A stretch of DNA of 63,780 nt from Bryobacterales bacterium. GTDB taxonomy: Bacteria > Acidobacteriota > Terriglobia > Bryobacterales > Bryobacteraceae. A program made the translations under genes and the position numbers. Positions 60,443-63,780 of the stretch are shown here, one piece after another. The notes beneath the pieces were generated by a model. The model ran no database searches. It was not told the origin of the DNA and saw only the letters and a program-made list of their open reading frames with translations. Within the stretch, counting starts at the first letter, position 1, and each line of letters starts with the position of its first letter. The stretch lies in assembly GCA_003162425.1 (NCBI GenBank), contig PMOK01000133.1, forward strand, positions 1 through 63,780, read 5' to 3'.

Positions 60443-63400
60443 TGGTTCGGCTCGTGAGCGGGCGCTGAATACCTCGACGTCGTTCATCGTGCAGGCTCCC
60501 GCTGGATCTGGAAAAACCGAGCTTTTGATCCAGCGCTATTTGAAGTTGCTCGAGACGGTAGATTCACCCGATAGCGTGGTGGCCATCACATTTACGCGTA
60601 AGGCCGCGGGGGAGATGCGCGCGCGTGTGATCCAGGCATTGCGGAAAGCAGAAGCGGGCATTGCACCCGAGGCCCATCACGAGCGCGTGACCTACGAAAT
60701 CGCGCGCCACGTGCTGGACCACGACCGGCGGCTCAAGTGGAATCTCTTGCAGAATCCGGCGCAAATGCGGATTGAAACAATCGATGCACTGTGCGCGGCC
60801 ATCACCCGGCGCATGCCTTGGCTGTCGCGCTTTGGCGCGATGCCAGATATTTCGGAAAAGGCCGCGGACTTGTATCGTGAGGCAGCCCGCAATATGCTGC
60901 GGCATGTGGACGAAGATGATCCGGCTCTGTCTTATTTGCTTCTCCATTTGGACAACGATTTCGCGGCCGCGGAACGCCTGTTCATGAACATGCTCGAGCG
61001 GCGTGACCAGTGGCTGCGGCATACCGGTGCAAATCCGGACTTCGATGTGGTGCGCGCCGCACTCGAGGAGTCGCTCGAAAAACTGATCCTCGGCGAGTTG
61101 CAGCGGCTACGGGCGGGCTTCGACGCGGATGTTGCAGCAGAAATCGCGATGCTGCGCGAGCTGGATCGGTTTCCGGAGGCGCGGCTGGAGGATATCGAAC
61201 GCTGGAAAATTGTGGCGGATTTGCTGCTCACTGCCGGCGGCGACTGGCGCAAACAGGTAAACCGAAATCTCGGTTTTCCGCCCAATCATCCGATGAAGCC
61301 GCGCGTGGAGCAGTTGCTGGCCCGTTTGCGGGGAGACGATGCGCTCCTGGAAGCACTGCAGCGGTTTCGTGAATTGCCCGCGCCGCGTTTTTCGGATTCA
61401 CAATGGCAAGCCATGCAGGCCGCGGTTTCGGTGCTGACTCTGGCCGTGGCCGAGCTCCAAATCGTATTCCGCGAGCGCGGCCGTGTGGATTTTGCCGAGC
61501 TGGCAATACGGGCCTCCGAGGCGCTGGGTGAAATCGAGTCACCCACTGATCTCGCTCTTACGCTCGGTTATCGCATTCAGCACATCCTGGTGGATGAGTT
61601 TCAGGACACCTCGTACACGCAATTTGAACTCATCGAGAAATTGACGGCGGGCTGGGAGCCGGGCGACGGTCACACGTTGTTCCTGGTGGGCGATCCCATG
61701 CAGTCCATCTACCGTTTCCGGCAGGCCGACGTCGGCCTGTTCCTCAAAGCCCGCCTGGAAGGGATTGGCTCAATCCAACTGGAGCCGCTAGCGTTGAGTG
61801 TCAATTTTCGATCGCGGCCCGGAATTGTCGAGTGGGTGAATGAAACATTCGCTGGGATTCTTCCGGCCCAGGACGATCCCGGATCGGGTGCCGTTGCGTT
61901 TTGTAAGAGTACGGCGGGAGAAGCGAGCGCCGAAGATCAGGAATGCGTGAAGGTGCATGGATTTCTGGATTCTGTGGACGAAGCGAAGCGGGTAGTCGAG
62001 TTGGTGAAAACGGCTGGCGACGGGAACGTTGCCGTCTTAGTGCGAGCGCGATCGCATCTTGTGGAGATTGTCGGCGTTTTGAAGCGGCAGGGAATTCCGT
62101 TTCAGGCTATCGAGATCGATCAGCTTGGCGAGAGACCTGTGATTGAGGACTTGGTGGCGCTCACACTGGCATTGCTGCATCCGGCCGATCGTGTTTCGTG
62201 GCTCGCAATCCTGCGCGCGCCCTGGTGTGGATTGGAACTGCGCGATTTGCACGGGCTGGCGGGTGGCGATCACCGCGCGACGATCTGGGATTTGCTGCAT
62301 TTCAAAGATTTGGCGCTCACTGTGGATGGAGCGGCGAGAATCCGGAGAATCCTGCCGGTCCTCGATAAGGCGGTCGAAGAGCGCGGGCGCCGGCCGTTGC
62401 GGGATTGGGTGGAAGGCGTGTGGTTCCGGCTGGGCGGTCCCGCTTGCGTTGAGAATGAGACCGCACTCGAAGACGCTTCCGCCTATTTCGATTTGTTGGA
62501 CGAGTTGGCCGAAGGAGCCGACCTCGCCGATTTCGACTGGTTCCGTGAGCAGGTGAACACGCTGTTCGCGCAGCCGGATGCGCGCGCCGGGGACCGCCTG
62601 CAGCTCATGACCATCCACAAAGCGAAAGGCCTGGAATTCGATACGGTAATCCTGCCGGGACTCGGGGCCGTTCCACGTCAGGAAGAGCAACGCTTACTGT
62701 TATGGCTGGAGCAGAGCGGAATGCTACTGCTCGCGCCGATTTCCGAGGCTGGCCAGGAGCCTGATCCCATTTACACATACCTGTCGCGCGTGGAAGAACG
62801 CAAGATCCGTCGCGAAACCGCGCGGCTGCTTTACGTCGCCACCACTCGTGCGCGCCTCCGGTTGCATCTGCTTGGCACTGTGAAAACCAAGGAAGATGGA
62901 TCCATCGCGGAGCCGCCGGGCCAATCGCTCTTGAAGCTGCTCTGGCCGGCAGTGGCGCAGGCATTCGATAATCTGCCGCGCGCGGATGTTGCTGGAGAGG
63001 AGCGGACCGTGCGGAAGATCCGCCGCGTGTCCACTGGCTGGAAGACTCCGTCGCCGCCTGAGGCAGTGGAATGGACGCGCCAGGAAATCGAGACAATACA
63101 GACTTCGCCGGTGCCGTTCGAATGGGTAAGCCAGAGCTCGCGGCTTGCCGGCACAGCGCTGCACGCGTTGATGCAGAAAATCGCTCGTGAGGGTTTGGAA
63201 GCTTGGAACGAAAACGCCGTGCGATCCAGGCGCAGCCTTTACCAATCCATGCTCGCAAATCTGGGAGTGCCGCCGGGCGAGTTGAAAGAGGCTGCAGAGC
63301 GAGTTGAAACCGCACTGCTGCGTACGCTGCGCGACGCGAAAGGCCGCTGGATTCTGGACCGTCATTCCGAAGATGAATGCGAGTTGCCAATCACTGGCCT

Positions 63401-63692
63401 CGTGGGTGGGAAGCTCTGTGAGACTGTGATCGATCGAACTTTCGTGGATGAACACGGAGTGCGCTGGATCATCGATTACAAAACCGGCTCACACGAGGGT
63501 GGCAATCTCGAAACCTTCCTGGATAATGAAAAGAAACGCTATCAGGAGCAACTGGAACGTTACGCCCGCTTGCTGGTCCAGCGGGATTCGCGGCCCATCC
63601 GGCTGGCGCTGTATTTCCCGCTGCTGGGCGGCTGGCGCGAATGGCCAGCGCCAGTGGCTGTGCGCAAGCAGGGATCGCTGTTCGAGTTCTAG
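60432..63692 (+). CDS. AddA-like ATP-dependent helicase-nuclease (UvrD type)
   Basis: A 1086-residue SF1A helicase fused to a nuclease. Motif I APAGSGKTELL, motif Ia AITFTRKAAGEM, motif II ILVDEFQDTS, motif III LVGDPMQSIYRFRQADV, motif IV VNFRSRPGIVEW, motif V LMTIHKAKGLEFDTVILPGL, and motif VI LLYVATTRARLRLHLL are all present. A C-terminal PD-(D/E)XK site is WIIDYKTGSHEGG. With the AddB-like partner it should form a recombinational repair nuclease. It overlaps that gene by 11 bases; the tRNA-Asp gene follows about 50 bp downstream. Confidence 0.9.
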   Translation: MIIDGSARERALNTSTSFIVQAPAGSGKTELLIQRYLKLLETVDSPDSVVAITFTRKAAGEMRARVIQALRKAEAGIAPEAHHERVTYEIARHVLDHDRRLKWNLLQNPAQMRIETIDALCAAITRRMPWLSRFGAMPDISEKAADLYREAARNMLRHVDEDDPALSYLLLHLDNDFAAAERLFMNMLERRDQWLRHTGANPDFDVVRAALEESLEKLILGELQRLRAGFDADVAAEIAMLRELDRFPEARLEDIERWKIVADLLLTAGGDWRKQVNRNLGFPPNHPMKPRVEQLLARLRGDDALLEALQRFRELPAPRFSDSQWQAMQAAVSVLTLAVAELQIVFRERGRVDFAELAIRASEALGEIESPTDLALTLGYRIQHILVDEFQDTSYTQFELIEKLTAGWEPGDGHTLFLVGDPMQSIYRFRQADVGLFLKARLEGIGSIQLEPLALSVNFRSRPGIVEWVNETFAGILPAQDDPGSGAVAFCKSTAGEASAEDQECVKVHGFLDSVDEAKRVVELVKTAGDGNVAVLVRARSHLVEIVGVLKRQGIPFQAIEIDQLGERPVIEDLVALTLALLHPADRVSWLAILRAPWCGLELRDLHGLAGGDHRATIWDLLHFKDLALTVDGAARIRRILPVLDKAVEERGRRPLRDWVEGVWFRLGGPACVENETALEDASAYFDLLDELAEGADLADFDWFREQVNTLFAQPDARAGDRLQLMTIHKAKGLEFDTVILPGLGAVPRQEEQRLLLWLEQSGMLLLAPISEAGQEPDPIYTYLSRVEERKIRRETARLLYVATTRARLRLHLLGTVKTKEDGSIAEPPGQSLLKLLWPAVAQAFDNLPRADVAGEERTVRKIRRVSTGWKTPSPPEAVEWTRQEIETIQTSPVPFEWVSQSSRLAGTALHALMQKIAREGLEAWNENAVRSRRSLYQSMLANLGVPPGELKEAAERVETALLRTLRDAKGRWILDRHSEDECELPITGLVGGKLCETVIDRTFVDEHGVRWIIDYKTGSHEGGNLETFLDNEKKRYQEQLERYARLLVQRDSRPIRLALYFPLLGGWREWPAPVAVRKQGSLFEF

Positions 63693-63741
63693 CTCGGGCG
63701 ATATGTTAAGATGACATTGCCGACGTAATTCACACCTCAAA

Positions 63742-63780
63742 GGGGACGTAGTTCAGCTGGTTAGAACGCCGGCCTGTCAC
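63742..63780 (+). tRNA. tRNA-Asp (GTC), 3' part beyond the window
   Basis: The first 39 bases of a tRNA: acceptor GGGGACG, D-arm GTTC-AGCTGGTTA-GAAC, anticodon-stem start CCGGC, then CT-GTC-AC giving anticodon GTC. The T arm and 3' acceptor strand are cut off by the window edge. Confidence 0.9.

Noticed and set aside
59411-60487. Long minus-strand open frame of 358 residues opposite the nuclease gene
   Set aside because: It is antisense to the conserved nuclease domain and ends inside the helicase start; no family features.

Overview
The window looks like a chromosomal segment of an Acidobacteriota member, most likely near the Bryobacterales/Solibacter group. The signs are an orphan MacB/FtsX-type permease of the duplicated acidobacterial kind, exported proteins built from FG-GAP and Ig-like repeats, a two-protein PreA/PreT plus dihydropyrimidinase operon, a DUF2339 membrane protein, and palindromic intergenic repeats. 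This is inferred from gene content; no marker gene settles it. The right edge cuts a tRNA-Asp and the left edge ends just beyond a HicB-like gene.

Layout. (1) 1-4.5 kb: HicB-like antitoxin, then a minus-strand reductive pyrimidine catabolism operon (preT-preA-hydA). (2) 4.5-12.3 kb: orphan ABC permease, a small tudor-like protein divergent from greA (apparently leaderless), a CDP-alcohol phosphatidyltransferase, an exported PKD-like protein, a frame-broken S41 peptidase, exported RidA-like protein and rpsT. (3) 12.3-29.2 kb: a GT2 glycosyltransferase, then four large exported mosaic proteins in tandem on the minus strand. They share 17 copies of a ~140-residue module with an invariant cysteine pair (module A) and 9 copies of a ~100-residue Ig-like module (module B), each set behind a different N-terminal head. 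One of the four is broken by a 28-bp tandem duplication and a 1-base deletion. (4) 29.3-38.5 kb: a surface-glycan locus with two glycosyltransferases whose GT-A halves are separated by a beta-repeat insert, a membrane-anchored FkbM methyltransferase, a GDP-mannose 3,5-epimerase-like enzyme, a Wzm/Wzt-type exporter and a PhyH-like dioxygenase. (5) 38.6-46.3 kb: M48 peptidase, DUF2339 protein and a MFS-PlsC-AMP-ligase fusion for lysophospholipid repair. (6) 46.4-55.7 kb: a sigma-54 activator beside a tryptophanase-like enzyme, an amidohydrolase, an O-methyltransferase, a CxxCH protein with a YVTN propeller, a SRPBCC-like protein, an N-truncated NDH-2 and a polytopic protein with internal repeats. 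(7) 55.7-63.8 kb: lysC and cmk, divergent from an AddB/AddA-like nuclease-helicase pair, then the partial tRNA-Asp.

The most unusual part is 13.2-29.2 kb. The repeat proteins are so alike at the DNA level that they appear to be exchanging modules: one C-terminal module is a visible chimera of two neighbouring lineages. They sit directly beside a glycan synthesis and export locus, which suggests, without proving it, a variable cell-surface or secreted protein family that may be glycan-associated. Palindromic REP-like elements occur between genes throughout, and one half-element has been absorbed in frame into the DUF2339 coding sequence.
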